A stretch of DNA of 64,000 bases from Cloacibacillus sp. An23 (GCF_002159945.1 NZ_NFJQ01000003.1:62001-126000), one strand, 5' to 3'. Positions 1-10,116 are shown, counted from the first letter of the stretch. Numbers and translations are program-made. Notes: a model not told the origin generated them from the letters alone.

Positions 1-817
1 TCGCGCCGGGAAGCGCGGGCGTGCCCTGGAATGAGATTTTGCGGCACTGCGAGCGTATCGCGCCGGGGGTCTTGTCGTCGGCGTCCACGCTCATTCCGCC
101 GGTGCAGATCACCGCGTCCGCGTCTTCTTCGAGGAAGGCCCCTATCGCCTCGCTTATCTGCTCGAGCGAGTCGGTGCAGAATCTCTGTCCCATGAGCGAG
201 CCGCCGAGCCTTCCGAGCTTTTCGAGAAGCTTGGGGCGGAAAGCGTCTTCGACGCGCTTGTCCACGATTTCCTTGCCTGTCGTGACGAGGCCGACGCGGA
301 GCGGGCGGAAGGGAAGTATTTTGAACGGCTGGCTGCCGCGCACCGCCGCGACGGCGCGCTCTACGCGGTAGTCCTCGAGCACGAGCGGGCGGATGCGGAA
401 GCCCGCTACGACCTGCCCTTCGAGCACGGGGCGGTGCGGCGCGAGCGCGGAGAGCACCCAGTCCGGGTCCTGGTTGACGCGGTTGACCGTCTCGGCGAGA
501 TACCAGAGAAGCCCCGATTTTTCGGCGACGAGGTTGCATCTGCCTTCGGCGGGCGGCGTGACGCGGAGGTTCTCCCCGCAGAGCGCCTCGCCCAGCTGCA
601 TCGCCGCGTCGTCCTCGTGTACGTCGCCGGGCGACAGCTCCATAACGGAGAGGTTTTCGCGTCCCATGTCGCGCAGCGTCTCGAGGTCGGCCTCCGTTAT
701 GACCTGGCCTTTTTTGAAGCGCGCCGATTTTTTGTGATTTTTCGCGTCGATCTGCGTCAGGTCGTGCGCGAGCGGCAGCCCGACGGCCCGCTCGAGCGGA
801 ATCTGCGTTATCTTCAT
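1..817 (-). CDS. Molybdopterin-binding protein (MoeA/MogA-fold), partial
   Basis: Read from the complement, an open frame of about 272 codons starts at the ATG at 815-817 and runs off the window start, so the C-terminus is missing. The N-terminal 150 residues resemble the first domains of MoeA-like proteins. From about residue 180 a MoCF-type molybdopterin-binding fold begins (RVGLVTTGKEIVDKRVEDAF, then VICTGGMSVDADDKTPG, the usual TGG-S-DxDD-TP loop). Proteins of this family bind molybdopterin or its adenylate in cofactor assembly or as stand-alone binding proteins. Its start overlaps the stop of the upstream Fur-family gene by ATGA, so the two are probably translationally coupled. Family call is firm; exact role in Mo cofactor synthesis is inferred. 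Confidence 0.8.
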   Translation of the reverse strand, partial: MKITQIPLERAVGLPLAHDLTQIDAKNHKKSARFKKGQVITEADLETLRDMGRENLSVMELSPGDVHEDDAAMQLGEALCGENLRVTPPAEGRCNLVAEKSGLLWYLAETVNRVNQDPDWVLSALAPHRPVLEGQVVAGFRIRPLVLEDYRVERAVAAVRGSQPFKILPFRPLRVGLVTTGKEIVDKRVEDAFRPKLLEKLGRLGGSLMGQRFCTDSLEQISEAIGAFLEEDADAVICTGGMSVDADDKTPGAIRSQCRKISFQGTPALPGA

Positions 818-1254
818 TCGTTGTTTTCCTCCTCCTTGACTCCGTTCTGCACGGCGCACTCCGCGCACCTGCCGTAGACTACGAACTGCTTGCCCTCGAC
901 CTCGACGCCGTCCGGCACGCCGACGCGCGGCATTCTCTGATCCGCGAGGCAGAACATCCTGCCGCATTCGAGGCAGAGGAAGTGCGGGTGGTCTCCCGGG
1001 CAGCCGTCCGATTCGTCGCCGTGCGCGCAGAAGCGCCACACGCCGTCGATGCCCTGCACCTGGTGGACGATGCCGGCCTTGCGCAGAGTTTCGAGCGTGC
1101 GGTATAGCGTCACGCGGTCAAGATGCTCTTCGATCTTCGAGAGGATTTCCGAGTGCGAAAGCGGCGAGCCGCAGGCGAGAAGGAGCTCCAGTATGATCCT
1201 TCTCTGGCGCGTCGTTCTGAGTCCGGCGTTTTTCAGCGTCTTTTCTATATTCAA
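814..1254 (-). CDS. Fur-family metalloregulator
   Basis: 146 residues, the normal length for Fur/Zur/PerR proteins. The N-terminal winged helix carries the family signature VTLYRTLETLRKAGIVHQ (about residues 48-65), followed by the dimerisation domain with DHPHFLC and two zinc-type CxxC pairs (CLEC and CAEC). The start is TTG, supported by GGAGG eight bases upstream. It is the promoter-proximal gene of a two-gene unit with the molybdopterin-binding protein, which it overlaps by four bases. Which metal it senses cannot be read from the sequence; the location next to a molybdopterin gene is unusual for an iron or zinc regulator. Confidence 0.88.
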   Translation of the reverse strand: MNIEKTLKNAGLRTTRQRRIILELLLACGSPLSHSEILSKIEEHLDRVTLYRTLETLRKAGIVHQVQGIDGVWRFCAHGDESDGCPGDHPHFLCLECGRMFCLADQRMPRVGVPDGVEVEGKQFVVYGRCAECAVQNGVKEEENNE

Positions 1255-1294
1255 GGCCTTTTCCTCCGATGTTGAAAATAAGCGAGCCTTCCTA

Positions 1295-1334
1295 ATTATA
1301 TATTTATAGGCGAGATAAACGCAATTACATTGCG
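1295..1334 (-). promoter_or_regulatory. Promoter and candidate operator of the Fur-family gene
   Basis: On the complement a -35 TTGCGT (1319-1324) and a perfect -10 TATAAT (1295-1300) are separated by 18 bases. An inverted repeat CGCAAT-N3-ATTGCG (1320-1334) overlaps the -35 box. This is a natural place for autoregulation by the adjacent regulator, but the repeat is not the classical Fur box, so the assignment is inference. Confidence 0.5.
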
Positions 1335-1496
1335 CAAAATATATTCTTCGCGCGCCCGGGGCATTTTGTAAGATTTTAATGTAAACTACGCCGTTTTCGT
1401 TAAGCGCGGCGGCGCGCGGCCTTTCATAAATCGGGCGAACGCGACAAACGGCGCTTCTGCGCTAAGTAAAACCGCGGTGCCTTTGCACGGCGCTTG

Positions 1497-1525
1497 TTGA
1501 CATTTGTAAAAACTGCTTTTATTAT
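1497..1525 (+). promoter_or_regulatory. ilv operon promoter
   Basis: Consensus -35 TTGACA (1497-1502), 17-base spacer, -10 TATTAT (1520-1525). Transcription would start near 1532 and give a leader of about 225 nt ahead of ilvN that contains the leader peptide and terminator. Confidence 0.8.
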
Positions 1526-1587
1526 GTAGCTTGCTATGCCACGGGGATTCATGTTCCCGATTCCGGCACGAGGGGAAGGGCGCTGTG

Positions 1588-1671
1588 ATGCGTGTAAATA
1601 ACATATCCAACGTTATCAACGTAGTCGTCGTTATTATTAGCAGCGGGTCCCCCGAAGTGACCGGCGCTTAG
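1588..1671 (+). CDS. ilv leader peptide (Val/Ile-rich)
   Basis: A 27-codon frame begins at the ATG at 1588 and ends at TAG (1669-1671). Its middle reads N-V-I-N-V-V-V-V-I-I, that is four consecutive valine codons and two isoleucine codons, the hallmark of ilv attenuation leader peptides. Weak Shine-Dalgarno-like AGGGGAAGGG lies upstream. The codons after the Val/Ile run lie in the 5-prime arm of the antiterminator, so ribosome position can decide which RNA fold forms. No leucine codons are present, which suggests sensing of charged tRNA-Val and tRNA-Ile only. Confidence 0.85.
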   Translation: MRVNNISNVINVVVVIISSGSPEVTGA

Positions 1672-1727
1672 CGGCTGTGTTAATTTCGGACCGGGACCCG
1701 CGAGGGGTTCCGGTCTTTTTTATTTTT
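1643..1727 (+). terminator. ilv attenuator: antiterminator and intrinsic terminator
   Basis: Terminator: GACCGGGACC (1689-1698) pairs with GGTTCCGGTC (1706-1715) and is followed by a T run. Antiterminator: GCGGGTCCC (1643-1651) pairs perfectly with GGGACCCGC (1693-1701), and CCGAA (1652-1656) can extend it with TTCGG. The two folds share 1693-1698 and exclude each other. A ribosome stalled on the Val/Ile codons leaves 1643-1656 free (readthrough); a ribosome at the leader stop codon covers it (termination). Confidence 0.85.
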
Positions 1728-1756
1728 GAAGTTTTGGAAGAAAGGGCGTTTTCAGA

Positions 1757-2245
1757 GTGAAGAGTACTTTCAGCATCATATCCGAAGATAATCCGGGTGT
1801 GCTTATGCGTATCGCGAACCTCATATGCAGGCGTGGCTACAACATAGAGAGCCTGAGCGTGGGACGCACGGACGTGCCGGGCCTCTCGCGCTTCACCGTC
1901 ATCATCGAGGGCGAGGAGGGCGCTTACGAGCAGATACGCAAGCAGCTCATGAAGCTCATCGAGGTCGTCGAGGTGCGCAATCTCACAAAGGAAGGGCCCT
2001 TCGTCGAGCGCTGGCTTTCTCTGGTGAAGGTCATGGCCCCGGTGGACCGCAGGCCGCATATTTTGCAGACGGCGGAAATTTTCCGCTGCCGCGTCGTGGA
2101 CCTCGGCTCCGACGCCATTACGCTCGAGGTGACTGGCGACCGCGGCAAGGTCGAGGCCTGCCTCGAGGCTCTCAAGCCCTACGGCATTCTCGAGACGGCG
2201 GGCTCCGGTCAGGTCGCGCTCTCGCGCACCGGCTTCGGCAATTAG
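1757..2245 (+). CDS. ilvN: Acetolactate synthase small (regulatory) subunit
   Basis: 162 residues with a GTG start. An N-terminal ACT domain (FSIISEDNPGVLMRIANLI, residues 4-22) is followed by the C-terminal ALS small-subunit domain (residues about 80-160). The family binds valine and stimulates and feedback-inhibits the large subunit. It is the first structural gene after the attenuator and is separated from its partner ilvB by ilvC. This is an unusual order, since ilvB and ilvN are normally adjacent. Confidence 0.95.
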   Translation: MKSTFSIISEDNPGVLMRIANLICRRGYNIESLSVGRTDVPGLSRFTVIIEGEEGAYEQIRKQLMKLIEVVEVRNLTKEGPFVERWLSLVKVMAPVDRRPHILQTAEIFRCRVVDLGSDAITLEVTGDRGKVEACLEALKPYGILETAGSGQVALSRTGFGN

Positions 2246-2262
2246 GTTATCACGGGCTTTAA

Positions 2263-3321
<1,059 letters not shown>

Positions 3322-3427
3322 TATCATACACAGTCCGCGCGGGCGGTTCACGCCGCCCTGCGCGGCTTCGCGGCATATCCGCCGCGTAACGAAAAAACGG
3401 AACGACCAGCAAAAAGGAGCGCTCTCA

Positions 3428-5113
3428 ATGGCGAAAATGAACGGGGCTCAGATGATGGTCAAGGCGCTCGAGGACGAGGGCGTGAGCACGCTCTTCGGCA
3501 TCCCCGGCGGCACTGTCATCCATCTATACGACGCTCTTTACGATTCGAAATTAAACCACATACTGATGCGCCACGAGCAGGCGGCGGCGCACGCCGCGGA
3601 CGGCTACGCGCGCGCGGGCGGGAAGCCGGGCGTCTGCATCGCGACGTCCGGCCCCGGCGCCACGAATCTTCTGACAGGAATAGCGACGGCGAACCTCGAC
3701 TCGGTGCCGCTCGTCGCGATAACGGGCCAGGTCGCGCAGTCCGTCATAGGGACGGACGCCTTCCAGGAGGCCGACATGATAGGCGCGAGCCTGCCCTTCG
3801 TGAAGCACAGCTTCCAGATACACACGCCGGACACAATACAGTCCATCGTCCACAAGGCTTTCTACATCGCCTCGTCGGGGCGTCCCGGGCCGGTGCTCGT
3901 AGACTTTCCCGCCGACGTGCAGAAGGGCTTCGGAGACTACAAATATTCCACCCAGCTCGACTTTATGGGCTATCATCCGGAAAACGACTACAACATCGCG
4001 CGGCTCGACGAAGCCGTATCGCTGATAGAACACGCCGAGCGCCCAGTGATATTCGCGGGCGGCGGCGTCGTATGCTCCGGCGCCTCCGAGCTGCTTACGG
4101 AGTTCGCGCTTAAATACGAAATCCCCGTGACGACGACGCTTCTCGGCAAGGGCGCTTTCCCCGAGTCGCACCCGAGCGGCCTCTCGCTCGGAATGGCCGG
4201 CATGCACGGGCACCCGGTCGCGAACCGCGCGCTCATGGCGGCGGACGTCATAATCGCGATAGGCTCGCGCTTCAGCGACCGCACGACCGGAAACCGCCAG
4301 AGATTCGCCGCCGACGCGAAAATCATACACATAGACCTCGACCCCGCCGAGATAGACAAGACTGTTGAAAGCGACGTCTGGCTCATCGGCGACGCGGGGC
4401 GCGTGCTCGGCGAGCTTATGGGCGCGATGCGCAAAAAAATAGCCGACCACGGCGAATGGAACAAGACCCTCGCCGAAATACGGCGCAAAGAACCGATGCC
4501 GCACACGTCCATAGACGGAGGCATCGCCCCCTGGCAGGCGCTCGAGGCCCTATGCGAGATAACCGACCACAAAGCGATAATAACCACCGAAGTAGGGCAG
4601 AACCAGATGTGGGCGGCGCAGTTCTGCAAAGTCGAGGCTCCGCGCCGCTTCCTCAGCTCAGGCGGCCTCGGCACAATGGGCTTCGGCTTCCCGGCGGCGA
4701 TAGGCGCGGCATACGCCTGCCCCGGGCAGACCGTCTGCTGCGTCGCGGGAGACGGCAGCCTCATGATGAACATACAGGAGCTGGACACCTGCGCGAGATA
4801 CGACATCCCGGTAAAAATAGTTCTTCTGAACAACGCCTGCCTCGGAAACGTGCGCCAGTGGCAGTACCTCTTCTACAACTGCCGTTACTCCAACACGATA
4901 TACAGCCGCAACCCGGACTTCGTCGCGCTCTCTGAGAGCATGGGCGTGCCGGCCTTCTCGGTCTCCTCGCCCGACGAGCTGCGCCCGTCGCTCGAAAAGC
5001 TCTTCTCCGAACCGGGGCCGGCGCTCCTCGACGTGAGGATACCGCAGGGAGCGATGGTTTTGCCGATGGTATATCCCGGCAATTCGATAGATAATATGGT
5101 TACAGATCTATAA
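3428..5113 (+). CDS. ilvB: Acetolactate synthase large (catalytic) subunit
   Basis: 561 residues, ThDP-dependent. N-terminal pyrimidine-binding domain has [14 protein letters not shown] and the catalytic glutamate region [16 protein letters not shown]. The central domain binds FAD. The C-terminal domain carries the ThDP-Mg motif starting [20 protein letters not shown] and ending in LLNN. Condenses two pyruvates, or pyruvate and 2-oxobutyrate. AAGGAG precedes the ATG. It lies between ilvC and ilvD in one transcription unit. Confidence 0.97.
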   Translation: MAKMNGAQMMVKALEDEGVSTLFGIPGGTVIHLYDALYDSKLNHILMRHEQAAAHAADGYARAGGKPGVCIATSGPGATNLLTGIATANLDSVPLVAITGQVAQSVIGTDAFQEADMIGASLPFVKHSFQIHTPDTIQSIVHKAFYIASSGRPGPVLVDFPADVQKGFGDYKYSTQLDFMGYHPENDYNIARLDEAVSLIEHAERPVIFAGGGVVCSGASELLTEFALKYEIPVTTTLLGKGAFPESHPSGLSLGMAGMHGHPVANRALMAADVIIAIGSRFSDRTTGNRQRFAADAKIIHIDLDPAEIDKTVESDVWLIGDAGRVLGELMGAMRKKIADHGEWNKTLAEIRRKEPMPHTSIDGGIAPWQALEALCEITDHKAIITTEVGQNQMWAAQFCKVEAPRRFLSSGGLGTMGFGFPAAIGAAYACPGQTVCCVAGDGSLMMNIQELDTCARYDIPVKIVLLNNACLGNVRQWQYLFYNCRYSNTIYSRNPDFVALSESMGVPAFSVSSPDELRPSLEKLFSEPGPALLDVRIPQGAMVLPMVYPGNSIDNMVTDL

Positions 5114-5135
5114 ATTTTTCAGAGAAGGTGTGGAA

Positions 5136-6800
5136 ATGAACAGCGACAAAGCGAAAAAAGGCTATATGCGCAGCCCGCACCGCTCGCTACTCAAAGCGGC
5201 GGGCTACACCGACTGGGAGATAGAGCGCCCGTGGATAGGCATAGCGAACGCCTATAACGCGGTCATACCCGGCCACGTCCACCTGCGCAACATAACCGAA
5301 GCGGTCAAGGCCGGCATCTACGCCGCCGGCGGGCTCCCGATAGAGTTCCCCGTCATCGGCGTATGCGACGGCATAGCGATGAACCACGAAGGGATGAAAT
5401 TCTCGCTCCCGAGCCGCGAGCTCATCATGGACTCCGTCGAAGTAATGGCGCGCGCGCACGCCTTCGACGGCCTCGTCCTCGTGCCCAACTGCGACAAAAT
5501 AGTCCCCGGCATGGCGATGGCGGCTGCGGAGCTGAACCTGCCCGCGGTCGTCGTATCCGGCGGCCCGATGATGGCGGGACAGAACAAAGGCAAAGTCCTC
5601 GACCTCAACAGCGTCTTTGAAGGCGTCGGAATGCGCGCCGCGAACAAGATAGACGACGCGGGCCTCCAGGAAATCGAAGACAACGCCTGCCCGGGCTGCG
5701 GCTCCTGCTCCGGCATGTTCACCGCCAACACGATGAACTGCATGATGGAAGTCCTCGGCCTCGCCCTTCCCGGCAACGGCACCATACCGGCCGTGCACGC
5801 GGGACGCATCCGCCTTGCTAAAGACGCGGGCCGCGCCGTCATGGACATGGTGGAAAAGAACATCCGTCCGCGCGACATACTCACGATGGACGCCTTCCGC
5901 AACGCCGTGGCCGTAGACCTCGCGCTCGGCGGCTCCACCAACACCTCGCTCCACCTGCCCGCGATAGCGTGGGCCGCGGGGCTCGAGCTGCCGCTCGACC
6001 TCTTCAACGAAATCGGCGCGAAGGTGCCGCACCTCTGCTCCATGAGCCCGGGCGGCGCCCACCACATCGAAGACCTCTGGCGCGCCGGCGGCGTGCAGGC
6101 CCTGATGAAAGAGCTGCTCGACGCGGGCCTCATCCACGGCGAAACGATAACGGTAACGGGACACACCACAGCCGAAAACGTCGCGAACGCGAAAGTCTCC
6201 GACGCTGAAGTCATCCGCCCGATAGACAAGCCGCACCACAAAGAAGGCGGCCTCGCCTTCATCAAAGGCACGCTCGCCCCGCTCGGCGCGATAGTCAAAC
6301 AGGCTGCCGTAGCGCCAGAGATGCTCGTCCACCAGGGTCCCGCGCGCGTATTCGACTGCGAAGAGGACGCGAGCGCCGCGATAATGAACAACGAGATTAA
6401 AGACGGCGACGTCGTCGTCATCCGCTACGAAGGACCGAAAGGCGGCCCCGGAATGCGCGAAATGCTCGGCCCCACCTCCGCGATAATGGGACAGGGCAAG
6501 GGCGGCACCGTCGCGCTCATCACCGACGGACGCTTCTCCGGAGCGACGCGCGGAGCTTCTATAGGCCACGTATCGCCAGAAGCCGCGATAGGCGGCCCGA
6601 TAGGCCTCGTCGAAGAGGGCGACATCATCTCCATCAACATACCGGAGAAACGGCTCGACCTCCTCGTTTCCGAAGAAGTCCTCGAGGAACGCCGCAAGAA
6701 ATTCCAGCCGCACGTCCAGCCGACCGACAGCCCGTTCCTCAACCGCTACCGCGCCTTCGCCACCTCCGGCGTAGAGGGCGGCGTACTGAAAAAGCAGTAA
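5136..6800 (+). CDS. ilvD: Dihydroxy-acid dehydratase
   Basis: 554 residues. Cluster-binding cysteines lie in [10 protein letters not shown] and [18 protein letters not shown]. The C-terminal [20 protein letters not shown] signature is present. The enzyme dehydrates dihydroxy acids to the 2-oxo acids of valine and isoleucine. A longer GTG start six bases upstream (5130) is possible, but AGAAGG is correctly spaced only for the ATG at 5136. Last gene of the ilv operon, 22 bases after ilvB, followed by a strong terminator. Confidence 0.96.
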   Translation: MNSDKAKKGYMRSPHRSLLKAAGYTDWEIERPWIGIANAYNAVIPGHVHLRNITEAVKAGIYAAGGLPIEFPVIGVCDGIAMNHEGMKFSLPSRELIMDSVEVMARAHAFDGLVLVPNCDKIVPGMAMAAAELNLPAVVVSGGPMMAGQNKGKVLDLNSVFEGVGMRAANKIDDAGLQEIEDNACPGCGSCSGMFTANTMNCMMEVLGLALPGNGTIPAVHAGRIRLAKDAGRAVMDMVEKNIRPRDILTMDAFRNAVAVDLALGGSTNTSLHLPAIAWAAGLELPLDLFNEIGAKVPHLCSMSPGGAHHIEDLWRAGGVQALMKELLDAGLIHGETITVTGHTTAENVANAKVSDAEVIRPIDKPHHKEGGLAFIKGTLAPLGAIVKQAAVAPEMLVHQGPARVFDCEEDASAAIMNNEIKDGDVVVIRYEGPKGGPGMREMLGPTSAIMGQGKGGTVALITDGRFSGATRGASIGHVSPEAAIGGPIGLVEEGDIISINIPEKRLDLLVSEEVLEERRKKFQPHVQPTDSPFLNRYRAFATSGVEGGVLKKQ

Positions 6801-6837
6801 GGCCGGCAACCCGTTTAATAAAACAAAAGAAGCAAGA

Positions 6838-6873
6838 AAGCCGCGGCCCGATACACAGCCGCGGCTTTTTCTT
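6838..6873 (+). terminator. ilv operon terminator
   Basis: AAGCCGCGGC (6838-6847) pairs with GCCGCGGCTT (6858-6867), followed by TTTTTCTT. Textbook intrinsic terminator 37 bases after ilvD. Confidence 0.9.
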
Positions 6874-7005
6874 ATCCTCGCTCTGCGAAAGCAAAGCCGC
6901 GCGTTTTCTTTCGCGCGCCGCGCACCGTACATCTCAAGCGCCTAGAAGCCTGCGCTGTTTTTATATAAGTTTATAAAAATATCATGATGAAATTTAAGAT
7001 TATTG

Positions 7006-7065
7006 TGCTATCATTTACACATCGCGGAAACAGGAACGGAAGTTTCCGCGATATATATTTCCGCG
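7006..7065 (+). promoter_or_regulatory. Extended -10 promoter and bistable leader hairpin
   Basis: TGCTATCAT (7006-7014) is an extended -10 element. From the expected transcription start near 7021, ATCGCGGAAAC (7021-7031) pairs with GTTTCCGCGAT (7042-7052). A second TTTCCGCG copy at 7058-7065 could replace the first as pairing partner, giving two alternative folds just ahead of the Shine-Dalgarno sequence at about 7073-7080. Function is inferred. Confidence 0.5.
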
Positions 7066-7087
7066 GAGCGGAAGAGGAGGTTTGTTG

Positions 7088-7222
7088 ATGACGGGAAACG
7101 AGATATTCTGGCATTCAGGGACATGGGGACTGTTTGCCGGACAAATTTTCGTGCTGCTGCTTATCTTTTTCCTGTATTTTTATATGGGAAAGAAAGAGAA
7201 GGAAGCCCGGCGCGGCAAGTAG
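7088..7222 (+). CDS. Small single-TM symporter accessory protein
   Basis: 44-residue frame with AGAGGAGG seven bases before its ATG. It has one hydrophobic segment (about residues 17-33, IFVLLLIFFLYFYM core) followed by a basic tail KKEKEARRGK. It lies 53 bases before the Na+/solute symporter. Short single-span proteins of this kind are annotated as symporter small accessory proteins next to SSS transporters in other bacteria; I rely on that family knowledge and on position. Likely an inner-membrane partner subunit. Confidence 0.7.
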   Translation: MTGNEIFWHSGTWGLFAGQIFVLLLIFFLYFYMGKKEKEARRGK

Positions 7223-7275
7223 CGGCGTCACGGCGTGCGTTTTTTACGAATTATTCGGACGAAGGTGAGTTTGCT

Positions 7276-8862
7276 GTGAATTTGGTGTTTGTTTCATTTT
7301 TTCTGTATCTTGCTGTGATTTTCGCCATAGGCGTGGTCACGATGCGTATGGGGCGGACTTATGAAGATTTCCTCATCGGAGGGCGCAGGATAGGCCCGTG
7401 GGTATCCTCATTCGCGCTTATCACGTCGTACATGAGCGGCTACACTTATACCGCGGCGCCGGGGCTGGGGTACACCGGCGGTTATTCCGTGCTGTGGTGG
7501 GCGACCGGAGACGCTCCCGGCAACGCGCTGAGCTTCGGAATCCTGGGCCGCCGCATCAGAAAGTACTCGGAACTTCTCGGCGCGATCACGCTGCCGGAGT
7601 ATTACGAGAAGCGCTTTAACTCGCCCGCGCTCCGCGTTATCTCCGCCGCCATCATACTGCTTACGGTGAGCATGCATCTGGTGGCGCAGTGGACGGCCTC
7701 CGGGAAGCTTTTGAGCGTGGTCTTCGGTACGGAATATTTTACCGGTATGGTGATAGGCTGCGCCGTCGTGCTGATTTACACGATAATGGGCGGCTATCTC
7801 GCCGTCGTATATACGGACTTTGTGCAGGGGCTGCTGATGTTTTTCGGGACGCAGATGCTTTTCTGGGTCGCGCTCGGCAGGATAGGCGGCTTCGCGGCTC
7901 TGAACGACAAGCTCGGAGCCATCAACCCGGCGCTCGTTACGCCCTGGGGGCCGGACATGGCGTATTACGGGCTGCTCGCCGCGGCGACGCCGGTCATACT
8001 GATCGTAATGGGAAGCTTCGGTATGCCGCATATCACGATCAAACATTTTTCAATGAAAAATCCGGACACGGCGCGTCAGGCGATGCTGATAACTGGCGTG
8101 TTCGTCGTTCTCTTCAGCTTCGTCTATTATATGACCGGCGGCCTCGCGCGCGTCATCCTCGGAGAGAACCTGGCCGACGTCGAGCAGGCCGGAGTCATGC
8201 TGTGGTTCAAAGTCCTGCCTCCCTTCTGGGCCGGTTTCCTCAGTTCCGCCGCGGTAGCCTCTCTGATGTCTACGGCGGATTCCTTCCTGCTTCTGCTCGT
8301 TTCGACGATAGCGCACGATTTGCTCAACAGATTCTCAAAGAATGAGATTCCGGAGAAGAAGCGCATCGCGATCGCCCGCGCGCTCGTCCTGATCGTCGCC
8401 TGCGTATCGTTCGCCGTCGCGATGAATCCTCCGGCGCTCGTCTTCACGATAGTCATATTCGTTTTCGGCGGCATGGCGCTCGCCTTCGGCGTGCCGAACC
8501 TCTTTTCGATATTCTGGAAACGGACGACCGCGGCAGGGGTCGGCGCCTGCATGATTTCGTCGCTCGTCGTCTATACCGGCGCCACCGCGGCTAAATTTTC
8601 GCCGTGGGGCCTGCATCCTTTCATCAGCGGACTGATAGTCGCAGTGGCTGTGCTTGTGCTCGTCTCTCTCGCTACAGAGCCGCCTAAGGGGCGCGCGCTC
8701 GAAATGTTCGATTATGCGGCGGCTTATGGAGACGTGCCGCGTTCGGTGGCGGCCGGCGCTTCCGCAAGCGTGCGCGCCGAGGCCAGCCTGGCCGAGGCCG
8801 AGCTCGGGAACGGCGTTGATCATAAAGTGCTGGCCGGATCAGGCGCCGCGGCTGCCTGCTAG
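7276..8862 (+). CDS. Sodium:solute symporter (SSS/PutP family)
   Basis: About 528 residues with 12-13 predicted membrane segments. The GTG at 7276 is preceded by AAGGTGAG; the open frame extends further upstream but without a ribosome site and through the small upstream gene. SSS features include GGRRIGPWVSSFALITSYMS in the first helices and SSAAVASLMSTADSFLLLLV in the Na+-site helix. The hydrophilic C-terminus overlaps the next gene. Operon context with a creatininase-family hydrolase suggests an amide or ureido substrate, but the substrate is not readable from sequence. Confidence 0.92.
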   Translation: MNLVFVSFFLYLAVIFAIGVVTMRMGRTYEDFLIGGRRIGPWVSSFALITSYMSGYTYTAAPGLGYTGGYSVLWWATGDAPGNALSFGILGRRIRKYSELLGAITLPEYYEKRFNSPALRVISAAIILLTVSMHLVAQWTASGKLLSVVFGTEYFTGMVIGCAVVLIYTIMGGYLAVVYTDFVQGLLMFFGTQMLFWVALGRIGGFAALNDKLGAINPALVTPWGPDMAYYGLLAAATPVILIVMGSFGMPHITIKHFSMKNPDTARQAMLITGVFVVLFSFVYYMTGGLARVILGENLADVEQAGVMLWFKVLPPFWAGFLSSAAVASLMSTADSFLLLLVSTIAHDLLNRFSKNEIPEKKRIAIARALVLIVACVSFAVAMNPPALVFTIVIFVFGGMALAFGVPNLFSIFWKRTTAAGVGACMISSLVVYTGATAAKFSPWGLHPFISGLIVAVAVLVLVSLATEPPKGRALEMFDYAAAYGDVPRSVAAGASASVRAEASLAEAELGNGVDHKVLAGSGAAAAC

Positions 8863-9304
8863 CGTCGCGGCGGAGGCCGAAAGCGTCAAGCCGGGCGGAC
8901 GGTACTTCGTCCCGTTCTGGCTCGTCGCATTCGACGTATCCGTGAAATTTCCGCTGGCGAAACGACGGGAAACCTCCGCTTGGCTCGCCGTCAACGCGCT
9001 GAGCGGAGACATCGTATATCCCCCCGCCGTGAAGCCCGTCGAGACGGAGGCTTCGGGAAAAGAAGCGCCCAAGCCGCGCCTGTCGTGGCGCGACATGGAT
9101 GAAAGCCGCTGCGCCCAGGCCATAAACGGCGGGATAAGGGGCCGCGCGCGCGCATGGGCCGACGTAAGCTACACGGCGCGCTCGGCCGAAGTCGTGTATA
9201 AAAAAATTCTGGTGTGGCGCGTAAAATTTAAAAACGGGCAGAACCGCCGCATAGCCCTGGATACTCTGAGCGGCGAATACGGCATATTGGACGACGGACA
9301 ATAA
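8816..9304 (+). CDS. Unknown protein with two LSGE/LSGD repeats (PepSY-like?)
   Basis: 163 residues if started at the TTG at 8816; the frame overlaps the symporter end by 47 bases and reads continuously to TAA at 9302-9304, 18 bases before the creatininase gene. No signal peptide. Two related strand patterns occur: WLAVNALSGDIVYPP and RIALDTLSGEYGIL, reminiscent of PepSY-type units. I do not recognise a family. Same-strand packing between symporter and hydrolase argues it is real and belongs to the same operon. The start is uncertain. Confidence 0.6.
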   Translation: MIIKCWPDQAPRLPASVAAEAESVKPGGRYFVPFWLVAFDVSVKFPLAKRRETSAWLAVNALSGDIVYPPAVKPVETEASGKEAPKPRLSWRDMDESRCAQAINGGIRGRARAWADVSYTARSAEVVYKKILVWRVKFKNGQNRRIALDTLSGEYGILDDGQ

Positions 9305-9322
9305 TTATAGAAAGGCGGCACT

Positions 9323-10087
9323 ATGACGATGGATAAACTAAAACGTTGGACGGACATGACGTGGATCGACATAAACGAAACGCGCGGGGAAATGATAGCG
9401 CTGATACCGTGCGGGTCGGTGGAGCAGCACGGGCCGCATCTCCCGACCGGCACGGACCTCTACATCGCGCAGGGAATAGCGGACAAACTCGCCGGGGCGG
9501 GGCTCCCTTGTCCCGCGGAAAGGCTGGTCATGACGCCGCCGTTCTTCCACACCTACGCCAAGGAAAGCGACGCGTGGCCCGGCACGCTCAACTTAGACGG
9601 CGCGACGCTCGCTCTGGCCGTGCGCGACGTGGCCGAGGGCCTCTTCCGCCAGGGGATAAAGAACATCGTACTGCTCAACGGGCACATGGAAAGCTACGCC
9701 TTCATAATGGAAGGGCTTCAGCTGGCGACCGGCGACAAAAGCGGAGTGAAAGCGATCTCCGTCAACTGGTGGGATTTCATAAGCGACGGGCTGATCGACA
9801 AGCTGTTCGGAGACAAATGGCCCGGCTGGGTCGCGGAGCACGCCGCGCTTACCGAGACGTCGATAATGCTTTACCTTCGTCCGGAACTCGTCAGAATGGA
9901 GCTGTCGGAGGCGGGCGTCATCCCGGCTCCGCTCCCGTACAAAATATTCCCGCAGAAGAAAGAAACTCTGCCTCCGTCCGGCATGTTCGCGAGAGCGGAT
10001 GGAGCGAGCGCCGATATAGGAAAAATCCTCGTCGATGAAGTCGTAAACAAGCTCGCTCCCATAATCGAGGAAAACTTCCGAAATTAA
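9323..10087 (+). CDS. Creatininase-family amidohydrolase
   Basis: 254 residues. Metal ligands of the family are visible: E and H in GSVEQHGPHLP, D in TGTDLY, and H and E in LLNGHMES. WVAEHAALTETS matches the later conserved glutamate/histidine segment. GAAAGGCGG precedes the ATG. The family includes creatinine amidohydrolase, formamide deformylases and MftE-like peptidases, so the substrate is open. Last gene of the symporter operon and followed by a terminator, suggesting hydrolysis of the imported compound in the cytoplasm. Confidence 0.88.
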   Translation: MTMDKLKRWTDMTWIDINETRGEMIALIPCGSVEQHGPHLPTGTDLYIAQGIADKLAGAGLPCPAERLVMTPPFFHTYAKESDAWPGTLNLDGATLALAVRDVAEGLFRQGIKNIVLLNGHMESYAFIMEGLQLATGDKSGVKAISVNWWDFISDGLIDKLFGDKWPGWVAEHAALTETSIMLYLRPELVRMELSEAGVIPAPLPYKIFPQKKETLPPSGMFARADGASADIGKILVDEVVNKLAPIIEENFRN

Positions 10088-10116
10088 GCGCCGCCGGCTT
10101 CTGCGGCTGAAACAAA

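Noticed and set aside
5130-5135. GTG start for ilvD
   Set aside because: AGAAGG is too close to 5130; the ATG at 5136 has normal spacing.
5187-6932. Long open frame opposite ilvD
   Set aside because: It is the complement of a clear dihydroxy-acid dehydratase, lacks a family likeness and has the arginine/valine/alanine-rich look of a GC-bias shadow. The same applies to long frames opposite ilvB, the RND pump, the acyl-CoA ligase, the beta-CASP nuclease and pepT.
7003-7275. 91-residue N-terminal extension of the Na+/solute symporter
   Set aside because: The extension overlaps the better supported 44-residue gene in another frame, lacks a ribosome site and has no membrane or family features.
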